A stretch of DNA of 37,735 nucleotides, taken from Lachnoclostridium sp. An138. Lineage in GTDB: Bacteria; Bacillota; Clostridia; Lachnospirales; Lachnospiraceae. Under the pieces are notes generated by a model, which saw only the letters and a list, made by a program, of their open reading frames with translations, made no database searches and was not told the origin of the DNA. The stretch spans positions 1 through 37,735 of the forward strand of contig NZ_NFLF01000027.1 in assembly GCF_002160765.1 (NCBI RefSeq), given 5' to 3'. Every line of letters starts with the position of its first letter. The stretch's first letter is position 1. The position numbers and the translations under genes were made by a program. This document shows, piece by piece, positions 24,467 to 33,388 of the stretch.

Positions 24467-25138
24467 CTACTGGCGGATATAGATTCCCTGCTCCTCGATC
24501 CAGTCCTCCAGCTCTCCCTGGGCGTCCTCGGCCCAGGTTTCCGCGGTGGCCGCGCTGGCAAGAGGACGTCCTGTCTCCTGAAAATAAGCTTCTATGCTTT
24601 CGGCAAGCTTTTCAAACTCATCCGGAAACACGCAGTGCTTCAGCGTATCATTCCGGATTCCATCCAGGCATTCTCTGTAATCGATCCAGCGGACACTCTC
24701 CACCTCAGATTTCTGAAGCTGAAACCCGTCCTCGCGCAGATTACACTCATACAGATACACCCTGCTGTATTCATGATTTTTAAAAAGACTGCCGTAAAAT
24801 TCCTGCTCATGGTATCCGATATGCGTAAAGAGAAAATGAAGTTCTTCCGGTTCGGCCTTTACGCCCAGCTCTTCCTCAAGCTCCCGGACTGCCGATTCCA
24901 GAAAATCCTGGCCCGACGGAATGTGGCCCGCGGAAGAGATATCATAATACCCCGGAAAAGAATCCTTATCCGCGCTGCGCTTCTGAAGCAGCACGTCCGC
25001 TGAGCCTTTTGAAGGCCGGTAGCGCACCAGCCACACATGGGAAGTGCCATGCAGATCTCCATCTCTGTGTACCAGAGAACGCTCCTTTACCTCGCCGGTC
25101 AGCGTGCCGTCGTTTCTTCTCAAATCAATCAGTTCCAT
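24467..25138 (-). CDS. Nudix hydrolase
   Basis: 223 residues from the ATG at 25138 (SD AGAGGTG); this start overlaps the upstream gene by 14 nt. The Nudix box spans residues 71-93: G71, the catalytic helix REL-EEE and LGV at its end. The N-terminal part (RSLVHRDGDLHGTSHVWLV) resembles the YfcD/IPP isomerase-like Nudix group. It probably hydrolyses a nucleoside diphosphate derivative; substrate unknown. Last gene of the clpX-like operon. Confidence 0.88.
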   Translation of the reverse strand: MELIDLRRNDGTLTGEVKERSLVHRDGDLHGTSHVWLVRYRPSKGSADVLLQKRSADKDSFPGYYDISSAGHIPSGQDFLESAVRELEEELGVKAEPEELHFLFTHIGYHEQEFYGSLFKNHEYSRVYLYECNLREDGFQLQKSEVESVRWIDYRECLDGIRNDTLKHCVFPDEFEKLAESIEAYFQETGRPLASAATAETWAEDAQGELEDWIEEQGIYIRQ

Positions 25139-26192
25139 TTTCCGCACCTCTTTCCCGATTCCATGCAAGCAGCAGATCCACCATGCGCCCATAGCTTCTG
25201 GTACCGTCATCCTGGGCATTTGCTCTCAGATATGTATCGTTAATCTTATCGGCCACCTCTGCTGCTGTCCCTTCATAAGAATTCCAGTAGGCATTGTGAT
25301 CTTCCAGATCCCGGACTGCCTGTTCACAGAGCTCTGACCGCACTTCCCGGAAGCTCTGGGGGTCCTGCTCGTAAAGAGCATTCCCGCTGTATATCCAGGC
25401 CAGCATGGCGCCGCTGTAGCGGAAAGCCGCGCTGTCAGAAGCCCTGCAGGCCAGATACGCGATAAAATTAGCCTCATCCTCACGCATAAATCCCTTCAGA
25501 TGGGAAAGCTCATGGCAGATGGCAGAAGGTATGTCCTGCGCCGGCATGTCTCCATTATAATTGGCCTCCAAAGTAAAAGGGCTGTAGATCCCCTGCAGCT
25601 GCTGGTAAGACAGAAGCCAGGACCCAAGGACCTTCTTGGCCTTCGGATAATAACCGGCAAGCTCCGGATACTCTTCCGCTGCCGCCTGCATGGCCTCTGC
25701 CGCTTCTGCCTCCACGTTTTCCTCCAGCATCATGTGCCCTTCCGCGTCCACATGGATCGCTCCGGCCGCCTCATTCAACTCCTCCGCCAGCTTTTCACAG
25801 AGAGCTCTCAGCTCTTCCACGGAAGATTCCTGAAGCTCAAACCCGGCCCGTTCCGAAAAAGTCTGCCTGTGATAATTGATACCACAGTTCAGTGTAAACA
25901 TCAGACACAGCGCGATGACAGTCTTTGCCAGCACCGGGACGGCCCTCCGGACAGACAGCCTGCGTACCAGAATCAGCAGGAGCCCTGCCAGAAATGAGAG
26001 CAGCAGTGCATAAAGAAGAATTTCCGCCACCGAAAACGGAACCAGAGAGCAGAAACGCGCAAAGGACCCCACAATCAGCGGGTAGATGTGTCCGGCATAC
26101 CATTCAGCAAAGCCCGGCACAAGCCGGGCCGCCAGATTCAGTCCAACCGTCAGAAGGAACAGACTTCCCCAGAATACCTGGTTCTTCCGCAT
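25125..26192 (-). CDS. DUF3810-family membrane metalloprotease-like protein
   Basis: 355 residues. Three membrane helices lie in the first 110 residues. An extracytoplasmic domain follows with a zinc-protease-type HELSH near 228-232 and a downstream acidic pair in REDEAN, matching the DUF3810 family. Function of the family is not established. The ATG at 26192 overlaps the stop of the coiled-coil gene by a base, and the end overlaps the Nudix gene, so all are translated from one mRNA. Confidence 0.8.
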   Translation of the reverse strand: MRKNQVFWGSLFLLTVGLNLAARLVPGFAEWYAGHIYPLIVGSFARFCSLVPFSVAEILLYALLLSFLAGLLLILVRRLSVRRAVPVLAKTVIALCLMFTLNCGINYHRQTFSERAGFELQESSVEELRALCEKLAEELNEAAGAIHVDAEGHMMLEENVEAEAAEAMQAAAEEYPELAGYYPKAKKVLGSWLLSYQQLQGIYSPFTLEANYNGDMPAQDIPSAICHELSHLKGFMREDEANFIAYLACRASDSAAFRYSGAMLAWIYSGNALYEQDPQSFREVRSELCEQAVRDLEDHNAYWNSYEGTAAEVADKINDTYLRANAQDDGTRSYGRMVDLLLAWNRERGAENGTD

Positions 26193-26485
26193 CAGACTTC
26201 CTTTTTCCTGTCGTCGATCTCACCTTCATACTGATCGATCAAAATCTCCCTGCGGGCAATTTCCTCACAAAGGGACTCAAATTCCTTTTCGGTCGCGCCT
26301 TCTTCCGTGTACCGCTCATACACGATCTTTCCAAGAGCCTCATAGTCCCGCCGGATCTCTCTTTCCAGACTGTAAATCTGATTTTTCAATCTGGTAATCT
26401 CCACAATTTCTCCGGCCTTGCGGCTCACCGCATCCGCCGCCCCTGTAACCGCTCTTCCAAGATCATCCCATATGTCTTTGTTCAT
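26192..26485 (-). CDS. Small coiled-coil protein, function unknown
   Basis: 97 residues. Residues about 30-95 are predicted coiled coil rich in Glu, Arg and Lys (RLKNQIYSLEREIRRDYEALG). No membrane helix and no catalytic motif. Similar short proteins are common in Clostridia, often with a zinc ribbon that is absent here. It overlaps both neighbours by 1-4 nt in the clpX-like operon. I do not recognise a function. Confidence 0.7.
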   Translation of the reverse strand: MNKDIWDDLGRAVTGAADAVSRKAGEIVEITRLKNQIYSLEREIRRDYEALGKIVYERYTEEGATEKEFESLCEEIARREILIDQYEGEIDDRKKEV

Positions 26486-27438
26486 ACTGTCTTTCTCCTT
26501 TCCAGAATCTCAGCCAGCATCCAGGATGCCAGGCAGACCCACAGCGGCACCAGCCACTGATAAAGTTTATAACTTCGTATTCCCAGGCCGTCAGCCAGAG
26601 AAGACGTAAACTGATACACTATCACATGCCAGAGATATATATGGCGGGAATCCTTTTCTCCTATATGGGCAGGCAGACTTCCCCGGCCAATCCCCGGATT
26701 TTCAATGGCCGCCATAAAAAGCCCCGCGCTCAGCAGCACGCTTCCCAGATACAGTTCCGCTTTTCCAAAAAGCAGCGTCTCCGCCGCAGTCAGGCAGACT
26801 CCTGCCGCCGCCAGACACCAGCCTGTTTTCCCGGAACTCCGTATCTCCTCCTGTTTTCCCGCCATCCAGCATCCCAGCAGGAAGAAGGGCAGGCCTGTCA
26901 GCCAGAAATTCCGGACGCAGGCTGTAGGAACATGAAGGTCCAGAATGTGAAAGCCTTCTCCAAGCGCCAGATTGGCCCCCAGGCAGAGAGGAATCAGAAC
27001 AAAAAAGGCTTCCGCCTTCCGAAACCGCGCCAGCAGGCCGTAAAACAGATAACAGTACAGCAGCGCGCCCAGAAACCACAGGTGGTAGGCAAAGGGAGAA
27101 CGGTTCCAGAGAAACAGCTCTCCAAGGGCCTTCAGCGAAAACATGTTTCCTGCCGCTTCCAGGGACAGGCTTCCCTCTCTGTACAGCATGACAAGCCGCC
27201 ACAGAAAATATACGGCGCTGGCCCAAAGATACATCCGCAGAGTGCTTCGGAATCTGCGCCAGAGCACAGCCGGCTCCTTTCCCCCGGAAAAATATCCGCT
27301 TATCATGAAAAACAGCGGAACCGCAAATCGTGCCAGTCCTTCGACGAGTTCCCCCGCCTTTCCGGGAAAACGGCAGTGAATCCATACGATAAAAAATGCC
27401 GCAATGCCCTTCCACACATTCAGGCAGTCATTTTTCAT
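26482..27438 (-). CDS. Membrane acyltransferase (acyltransferase family 3)
   Basis: 318 residues, about ten membrane helices. It starts LNVWKGIAAFFIVWIHCRFP, the family pattern with a His in helix 1, followed by FAVPLFFMISGYF in helix 2, both hallmark features of acyltransferase 3. It likely adds acyl groups to surface glycans; acceptor unknown. It starts 7 bp after the clpX-like stop and overlaps the next gene by 4 nt. Confidence 0.87.
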   Translation of the reverse strand: MKNDCLNVWKGIAAFFIVWIHCRFPGKAGELVEGLARFAVPLFFMISGYFSGGKEPAVLWRRFRSTLRMYLWASAVYFLWRLVMLYREGSLSLEAAGNMFSLKALGELFLWNRSPFAYHLWFLGALLYCYLFYGLLARFRKAEAFFVLIPLCLGANLALGEGFHILDLHVPTACVRNFWLTGLPFFLLGCWMAGKQEEIRSSGKTGWCLAAAGVCLTAAETLLFGKAELYLGSVLLSAGLFMAAIENPGIGRGSLPAHIGEKDSRHIYLWHVIVYQFTSSLADGLGIRSYKLYQWLVPLWVCLASWMLAEILERRKTV

Positions 27439-27445
27439 TTTTCTT

Positions 27446-28933
27446 TCAGCCCTGAGCCGCAGCCTCCTGGCTTTCCAGCTTCAGAACCCCGCGCATGGCA
27501 ATCAGCGGGCCTCCTCTGTGCTCAATGTATTCCCGGGTAATTGTCACCCGGCCGATATTGTCATCTTTGGGAATCTCATACATGATATCCAGCATAAATT
27601 CCTCAATAATCGCCCGCAGCGCACGGGCTCCCGTATCCCGCTCCAGCGCTTTCTCCGCGATGGCCTCCAGCGCTCCGTCATCGAACTCCAGCTGGACCTC
27701 ATCAAGAGCCAGAAGCTTCTGATACTGCTTCAGAATCGCATTCTTCGGCTCCTTGAGAATCCGCACCAGCATGTCCTTGGTCAGACGATCCAGCGTGCAG
27801 ATCACCGGAAGACGTCCCAGGAACTCGGGAATCATGCCGAAGCTCCGCAGATCCTCCAGCGTTACCTTTGACAGAAGATTGGGGTCGTTATCATATTTAT
27901 CTTTTAAATCCGCCTGAAAGCCCATGGAAGACTTTTTATTCAGACGCTCCTTGATTACATTTTCCAGATCCGGGAATGCTCCGCCGCAGATAAAAAGGAT
28001 ATTCCGTGTATTCACTGTCGTCAGCGGAACCATGGCATTCTTGCTGCTGGCTCCCACAGGCACCTCCACCTCGGCTCCCTCCAGAAGCTTTAAAAGCCCC
28101 TGCTGCACGGATTCGCCGCTTACGTCTCTGTGGTGCGTATCCTTTTTCTTGGCAATCTTGTCAATCTCGTCGATGAACACGATTCCCCGCTCCGCCTTTT
28201 CCACATCATTGTCGGCAGCGGCCAGAAGCTTGGAAATCACGCTCTCAATATCATCTCCGATATATCCCGCCTCGGTCAGGGAAGTGGCGTCCGCTATGGC
28301 CAGAGGCACGTCAAGGAGCCGCGCCAGCGTCTTCACCAGATAAGTCTTTCCGCTTCCGGTAGGTCCAATCATCAGGATGTTGGATTTTTCGATCTCAATA
28401 TCATCCTGGGTCCCCGTAGCCACCCGCTTGTAATGATTGTATACCGCCACGGAAATCACCTTTTTCGCGTAATCCTGTCCGATCACGTATTCATCCAGCT
28501 GTCCCTTGATTTTGTGGGGCGCGGGAATCTTCCGGATATCAAAGACCGGCTCCGCCGCCTTTTCTTCCTTCGGCTTTTTCTTCTTTACCTTCTGCTGGCG
28601 GGGCATCATATTCTGCAGATCCGACAGATTGATCATGTTGATTCCCTGAAGCTTTGAGAAATCAATATTCCCATTCTGGATCGTATCCATGGTTCTCTGC
28701 ATACATTCCGGACAGATGGAAATCCCCTGTCCCAGCGTGATGAGCTTGCCGGTCTGGCTCTCCGGCCGGTGGCAGAGGAAGCAGAAGCGCTCGTACTCCT
28801 CTTCGCTTTCCTTTTCCTGCTCTGTCTTAGAACCGCCTGTCTGAAGGTCTGTCACGTCCCCCTTCTCACCGCCGGCGTCCATATGCTCTGTATCATTATT
28901 TTCTATGTCCTCAAGATAATCCTTATTCTCCAT
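27446..28933 (-). CDS. ClpX-like AAA+ unfoldase with extended N-terminus
   Basis: 495 residues from the ATG at 28933 (SD AAAGGAG), versus about 420 for typical ClpX. An acidic extension (1-50) precedes a ClpX zinc-binding domain (CFLCHRPE and CPECMQ, about 53-80). Walker A GPTGSGKT (about 193), pore loop GYIG (about 223), Walker B VFIDEIDK (about 256) and SMGFQAD (about 336) at the ClpP-docking loop follow. It is not next to clpP or tig, the usual clpX partners, and heads a five-gene operon with the acyltransferase, so it is probably a second, specialised ClpX. The usual IGF docking tripeptide reads MGF, so ClpP binding remains plausible. Confidence 0.88.
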   Translation of the reverse strand: MENKDYLEDIENNDTEHMDAGGEKGDVTDLQTGGSKTEQEKESEEEYERFCFLCHRPESQTGKLITLGQGISICPECMQRTMDTIQNGNIDFSKLQGINMINLSDLQNMMPRQQKVKKKKPKEEKAAEPVFDIRKIPAPHKIKGQLDEYVIGQDYAKKVISVAVYNHYKRVATGTQDDIEIEKSNILMIGPTGSGKTYLVKTLARLLDVPLAIADATSLTEAGYIGDDIESVISKLLAAADNDVEKAERGIVFIDEIDKIAKKKDTHHRDVSGESVQQGLLKLLEGAEVEVPVGASSKNAMVPLTTVNTRNILFICGGAFPDLENVIKERLNKKSSMGFQADLKDKYDNDPNLLSKVTLEDLRSFGMIPEFLGRLPVICTLDRLTKDMLVRILKEPKNAILKQYQKLLALDEVQLEFDDGALEAIAEKALERDTGARALRAIIEEFMLDIMYEIPKDDNIGRVTITREYIEHRGGPLIAMRGVLKLESQEAAAQG

Positions 28934-28976
28934 ATATGTATTATACTCCTTTCCCCGAGTATAGCATAAAAGGACA

Positions 28977-29064
28977 GCCGGACGCAAGGAAAAGGATTCT
29001 GCGCTTTTCCTTCTGCGCCCGGCTCTAAAGCGCGGCGCCGGGAGACCTGTTCCGGTCTCCCGGC
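28977..29064 (-). terminator. Two strong hairpins between htrA and the clpX-like gene
   Basis: GCCGGGAGACC/GGTCTCCCGGC (29037-29064) is a perfect 11-bp stem just after htrA. A second stem of about 17 pairs with one mismatch and a 2-nt bulge spans 28977-29023. Long T-runs are missing. It may be the htrA terminator or an mRNA 3' boundary. Confidence 0.55.
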
Positions 29065-29086
29065 AGTCCGCCTCATTCTGCCTTCT

Positions 29087-30583
29087 TTATTGATTTGCCT
29101 CTACCTCAGCCTGTGTGCTCAGTGTCACATTCACAGTCTTTTCCGTATAACCGCCGTCTCCCGGAGACTGTACGGTCACTTCCACGGTCTCTCCTGCCTC
29201 GTAATACTGCAGACGCTCACGCAGGGCTTCATAGCTGCTGATGCTTACACCGTCAAATCTTGTAATGATATCGCCTTTCTGAAGTCCGGCCTGTTCTGCC
29301 GCGCAGTTGGGAACTATCGACTTCAGGTAAACGCCTGCGGGCATATCATACATCTCTGACACTTCCTGCGTCACATCCTGGCAGGTCACGCCCAGATATC
29401 CCATGTTCTCCGCAGCTACCTCAGAGCGTGTCTCCAGACTCTTCAAATCTCCAATAATGCTTTCCACATCGGAAATCGGAATCGCGTAACCCATACCTTC
29501 CACATAACTGGAGGACAGCTTCGCCTCGTTGATTCCGATGACCTCACCCTGCATGTTCAGAAGAGCTCCGCCGCTGTTTCCAGGGTTAATCGCCGCGTCT
29601 GTCTGAATCAGGCGGTTGTTGATGGTCGTTCCGTCATCATTCTCCAGCGTCACTTCTCTGTCAAGGGCGCTGACGATACCCGTCGTCACCGACTGGCCGT
29701 ATCCCAGAGCGTTTCCGATGGCCACTACCTGATCTCCTACCTTAAGCTGAGAAGAATCACCGATGCTGGCCGCCTTAATCTGAGACATGGTCGTATCCGG
29801 AATTTCTCTCAGAGGAACCGCAATCACACCGATATCCTTTGTGGCATCTGTTCCCTTGATCTGAGCCTCTACCGCGCTTGCGTCTTCATTTCCTTCATCT
29901 ACACTGAACAATACCGTCAGTGACGAAGCTCCGGAAATGACATGGTTGTTTGTCACAATCAGCAGCTCGGAATCATTCTGTCCGATAATGATTCCGGTTC
30001 CCGTGGAAACCTCTTCCTGCTCCTGCGGCTGGCTGTACCAGCCCCATCCCCAGTAATTCTGTACCTCACGGACACTGACATTCGTAATTGCTACCAGCGA
30101 AGGCATACACTCCTCCACAATATCAGCCACCGTATTTCCGGATGTCTGGCTGCTTCCTGTCTGGGGAGTCACCGTGCCAATCTCCGGCGTCACTGTCGTG
30201 GCATTATCGCTGCCTGAAGCTGTAACATCATCCCCGAACAGCTGCCTTCCTATATAATTGGTTCCCTGGAAAGCCGCTCCCGCAACTACGCCAAAGAGCA
30301 GCGCAATGCAGACAGTCTTGGCTGCCAGTCTTCCAAACTTCTTTTTATTTTTCTTTTTTGGCGTCACCTCTCCGGTATTCCTGTAGCTTCCGCTGCCATA
30401 GCTGTAGCTGTAACCGGAAGAGGAATTGCTGCCTGCTCCCTCCGATGAAGAATCGGAACTGATATTATCCTGATAAAACGGTCCGCTGTAGCGGTATTCA
30501 CTGCCTGTTCCCATACTGTTTTCCGTACCGGAATCAGAGGCAGAGCCGCCTGCGTTCTGTGAATTATTCTCATAATCGTACAT
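29087..30583 (-). CDS. htrA: HtrA/DegP-family membrane serine protease
   Basis: 498 residues. A Ser/Gly/Asn/Tyr-rich cytosolic segment (1-75) and KKKNKKK precede one membrane helix (about 87-108). The trypsin-like domain has His in TNNHVI (about 213), Asp in KDIGVI (about 250) and Ser in GNSGGAL (about 337). One PDZ domain follows (about 395-490, starting GYLGVTCQD). It degrades misfolded proteins outside the membrane. ATG at 30583 with SD AAGGAG. Monocistronic by spacing. Confidence 0.96.
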   Translation of the reverse strand: MYDYENNSQNAGGSASDSGTENSMGTGSEYRYSGPFYQDNISSDSSSEGAGSNSSSGYSYSYGSGSYRNTGEVTPKKKNKKKFGRLAAKTVCIALLFGVVAGAAFQGTNYIGRQLFGDDVTASGSDNATTVTPEIGTVTPQTGSSQTSGNTVADIVEECMPSLVAITNVSVREVQNYWGWGWYSQPQEQEEVSTGTGIIIGQNDSELLIVTNNHVISGASSLTVLFSVDEGNEDASAVEAQIKGTDATKDIGVIAVPLREIPDTTMSQIKAASIGDSSQLKVGDQVVAIGNALGYGQSVTTGIVSALDREVTLENDDGTTINNRLIQTDAAINPGNSGGALLNMQGEVIGINEAKLSSSYVEGMGYAIPISDVESIIGDLKSLETRSEVAAENMGYLGVTCQDVTQEVSEMYDMPAGVYLKSIVPNCAAEQAGLQKGDIITRFDGVSISSYEALRERLQYYEAGETVEVTVQSPGDGGYTEKTVNVTLSTQAEVEANQ

Positions 30584-30741
30584 AAAGATGAACTCCTTCC
30601 TCCACTCATTTGCCTTTTAGTGTATCAGGGAAATGTGTTCAAAGTGTGAGGAAAGAATTAAATTTTAATTACGCCGGCTGGAAAAAGAAGGGCCCGGCTG
30701 CCTCAAATCTTCCAAACCGGATTTTCATCGGCATCCTCTTC

Positions 30742-32472
30742 TCACTCCGGCAGGCTTTCCCTCACGCAAAGGGTTCCCCAGCCAATCTGCGGATTCGGAT
30801 ACGCCCGGAAGGCCGGCAGGGGCTGCGCCCCTTTTTTCAGGTACGCGGCGGCTTTTTCTCCGTACAGAAACGGATCATTTCCATCTGTGATACCCCATTG
30901 CATGAGCAGCGCTGCTGCTCCGGTCACGAATGGCGTCGCAAAAGACGTACCCGTGGCAGCGGCATAGCCGCCGCCGGGCACGGTCGTCACCACATCGACT
31001 CCGGGAGCGGCCAGTATCGGCCGCTCCCGTCCGTCTCTGGTATCCCCGCGGCCGGAAAAATCCGCATACGTCCGGCTCCGGCTGTCATAAGCTCCCACAG
31101 CTACTGTACGCCGGGCTGTGGACGGAATTGTAAGGGTTATATAGGGTTCCGGTTCCAGAAAACGGGTATTGGCATTGAGAACCGCCGCGCTTGGAAGCCA
31201 CAGATGAAAACGTCCATTCCGAATCTCTCTTGCTTCCAGCGTCAATGTCCAGATTCCGGAATCCACATACTCTGTCTGCGGAAGAAATTCCAGATAAATC
31301 TCCTGGGACTGGCTGTACGGAGAAGGTTCTCCGTAATACAGCAGGATATCTGTCTGCTCCAGCGCAAAACGCTGAGCCCCCGGCACGTTCCGGATAAAAC
31401 CTGCGCTCCTCCCTCCCGGACTTTCCAGCGATACAGAAATATCATCCAGATAGGATTTCCAAATCTGCAGATTCAACCCCCCTTCATATTCACCTACCGC
31501 CAGCTGAATCCGCTTTATTTCTCCTTCCTGAAGACTGTCCGACGCATGACCTGCCGCATAGCCTTCATTTCCCGTTCCAATGCAGATAACAGATTTCCAG
31601 ATATTTGCCATGTCGGTGATATAGGTTTCCAGAAGCGAGGTGCCGTCATGAGCGCCATAGGTGTTTCCGAAACTGATATTGACTGCCACAGGCAGACTAT
31701 ATTCCATCGCTTTGCGGATGCAGTAATCCAGGGCCTGCATCAGCTCCGTCGTTCTGGGGAAGCTGTCTGTTCTGGGAACCCCCAGCTTTACCACCAGGAT
31801 GGAGCTTCTCGGAGCCACTCCCCTGTAGCGTATTCCTCCGGCCCTCCCGTTTCCGGCTGCTATTCCAAGGACCCGGGTCCCGTGGCCGCTGACATCTGTG
31901 CTCGGCACCAGCTCCCGCCTGCGGACCGGATCGCTCTGGGCAAGCGCCTCATCGATCTGCTCCTTTGTATATTCCGTTCCAATCCGGTATCCTGCCGGCG
32001 GCCTGCCCGGAATAGTCTGATCCCAGAGGGCCAGAATCCGGGTTGTACCATCCTCATTCCGAAAGTCCGGATGTGCATAATCCACCCCGGAATCCAGCAC
32101 TGCCACCAGAACTCCATCCCCATATAAATCATACCGGGCATTCTGCACTCCGGTGACACAGGAAGCTGTCCTTCCCTGCTCTGCAGCGAAAAACAGCCTC
32201 TTTGGTTTCTCTATGTATTCGATTTCCGGCACTTCTGCCAGACGCCCGATTCCGGATTCCGGCACAACCAGCACCGCGTACTCGTTCAAAAGCTCTGTTA
32301 CCCTGATGCCCTCTTCCTCCAGTCTGGACAGAGAACCGGAATATTTCACAATCAGCTCCCAGGTGTTTTCCTCTCCGTCAAAACCCACATCCAGATTCAG
32401 AGAGCGCGCCCGCTCTCCCGGCGTGGCATCCAGGGCCAGGTTCAGCATATTTTCAATTTTGGAATTATCCAC
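30742..32472 (-). CDS. Subtilisin-like serine protease, Csp-related (S8 family)
   Basis: 576 residues from a GTG at 32472 (SD GGAG, 7 nt). An N-terminal prodomain-like part (about 1-90) includes YAVLVVPESGIGRLAEVPEI (20 residues), where inhibitor I9-like domains lie. The catalytic triad is D127 (VLDSGVD), H197 (SGHGT) and S509 (GTSFATP), with oxyanion GTGNEG. About 130 residues are inserted between the oxyanion Asn and the Ser, a Csp-type jelly-roll position. No signal peptide, as in clostridial Csp proteases that process spore germination hydrolases. All catalytic residues are present, so it is an active-type member. It lies 33 bp after aroD, possibly co-transcribed. Confidence 0.88.
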   Translation of the reverse strand: MDNSKIENMLNLALDATPGERARSLNLDVGFDGEENTWELIVKYSGSLSRLEEEGIRVTELLNEYAVLVVPESGIGRLAEVPEIEYIEKPKRLFFAAEQGRTASCVTGVQNARYDLYGDGVLVAVLDSGVDYAHPDFRNEDGTTRILALWDQTIPGRPPAGYRIGTEYTKEQIDEALAQSDPVRRRELVPSTDVSGHGTRVLGIAAGNGRAGGIRYRGVAPRSSILVVKLGVPRTDSFPRTTELMQALDYCIRKAMEYSLPVAVNISFGNTYGAHDGTSLLETYITDMANIWKSVICIGTGNEGYAAGHASDSLQEGEIKRIQLAVGEYEGGLNLQIWKSYLDDISVSLESPGGRSAGFIRNVPGAQRFALEQTDILLYYGEPSPYSQSQEIYLEFLPQTEYVDSGIWTLTLEAREIRNGRFHLWLPSAAVLNANTRFLEPEPYITLTIPSTARRTVAVGAYDSRSRTYADFSGRGDTRDGRERPILAAPGVDVVTTVPGGGYAAATGTSFATPFVTGAAALLMQWGITDGNDPFLYGEKAAAYLKKGAQPLPAFRAYPNPQIGWGTLCVRESLPE

Positions 32473-32505
32473 AGAAGCACTCCGCCTTTTTCCGTCTCTA
32501 ACATT

Positions 32506-33276
32506 CTATGCGGAAACTCTGTTTTCATGAAAGAGTGCCAGGGCAGCTTTCAGCTCCCCTACGCCGATCTGTCCCGGCGCGGACGCAGCGCCTGCTGATC
32601 CAAAGGTCAGCGCCGATCCGAAAATTTCTCCCGCCAGCCGGCTCACCAGCCCTGTGCCTCCCATGGACATGGTAATCAAAGGCTGCTCCGCATATCTTTC
32701 CTTCATTTCCCAGGTCGCCGAAAGGAGCTCCAGCACATCTCCCGGGTTCTGCGGCATGACAGCCAGCTTCAGAAGATCCGCCCCGCATTCCTGCATCCGG
32801 CAGAGCCTCCGGATCATCTCCTCTTTTTCCGGCGTCCCGTTAAAATCATGACTGGAAGCCACTGCCTTTACGCCGGCTTGATGGGCTTCCCGGCAAATCT
32901 CTGCAAGGAGCTCTTCCCCCCGGAACAGTTCCACATCAATCAGATCCGCATGGCCGGAAGAAATCACCTGCCGCAGGAATTTTTCATAGGCTTCCCGGGA
33001 AATCTCCTGTTCGCCTCCTTCCTCTTTGGTCCGGAAGGTTACAAGCAGGGGCATATTCCCCAGCTCCCGCCGCAGAAAAGCCAGCTCATCCTCCAGTTTT
33101 TCCCGGTCGAATACCCCCTCGTACCAGTCGGCTCTCCATTCCGCCAGATCCGGCTCCGCCTCCTGGAGCTTCTCCAGGCGGAGCCGGATTTCTTCCTTTG
33201 TACGCCCGGTCACAGGCACGCAGATTTTGGGACTTCCTTTTCCCAGCTCTATTCCTTTTATTTTTACGATATTCAT
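32506..33276 (-). CDS. aroD: Type I 3-dehydroquinate dehydratase
   Basis: 256 residues. It dehydrates 3-dehydroquinate in the shikimate pathway by a Schiff base. Catalytic H143 (SSHDFNGTP) and K170 (LKLAVMP) are at the classical positions; EWRAD and SMGGTG near the substrate phosphate-like site are present. ATG at 33276 with SD AGGAG. No other aro genes are in the window. Confidence 0.96.
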   Translation of the reverse strand: MNIVKIKGIELGKGSPKICVPVTGRTKEEIRLRLEKLQEAEPDLAEWRADWYEGVFDREKLEDELAFLRRELGNMPLLVTFRTKEEGGEQEISREAYEKFLRQVISSGHADLIDVELFRGEELLAEICREAHQAGVKAVASSHDFNGTPEKEEMIRRLCRMQECGADLLKLAVMPQNPGDVLELLSATWEMKERYAEQPLITMSMGGTGLVSRLAGEIFGSALTFGSAGAASAPGQIGVGELKAALALFHENRVSA

Positions 33277-33298
33277 ATGGTTTTCTCCTGATTTACGT

Positions 33299-33327
33299 TT
33301 GCTTTTTATGCCATTTTACCATATAAT
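33299..33327 (+). promoter_or_regulatory. Promoter of the S1-domain gene
   Basis: TTGCTT (33299-33304), a 17-bp spacer and a perfect TATAAT (33322-33327). It is divergent from aroD. Confidence 0.65.
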
Positions 33328-33388
33328 ATAGGCATTGGACAATTCTTTGATCTACAGAATATTATTTACGAAAAGGGGTATTTGCAAA

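Noticed and set aside
30610-32127. Plus-strand ORF of 505 codons
   Set aside because: Antisense to the subtilase gene, whose catalytic motifs are intact; the translated product is low-complexity and Pro/Arg/Ser-rich.
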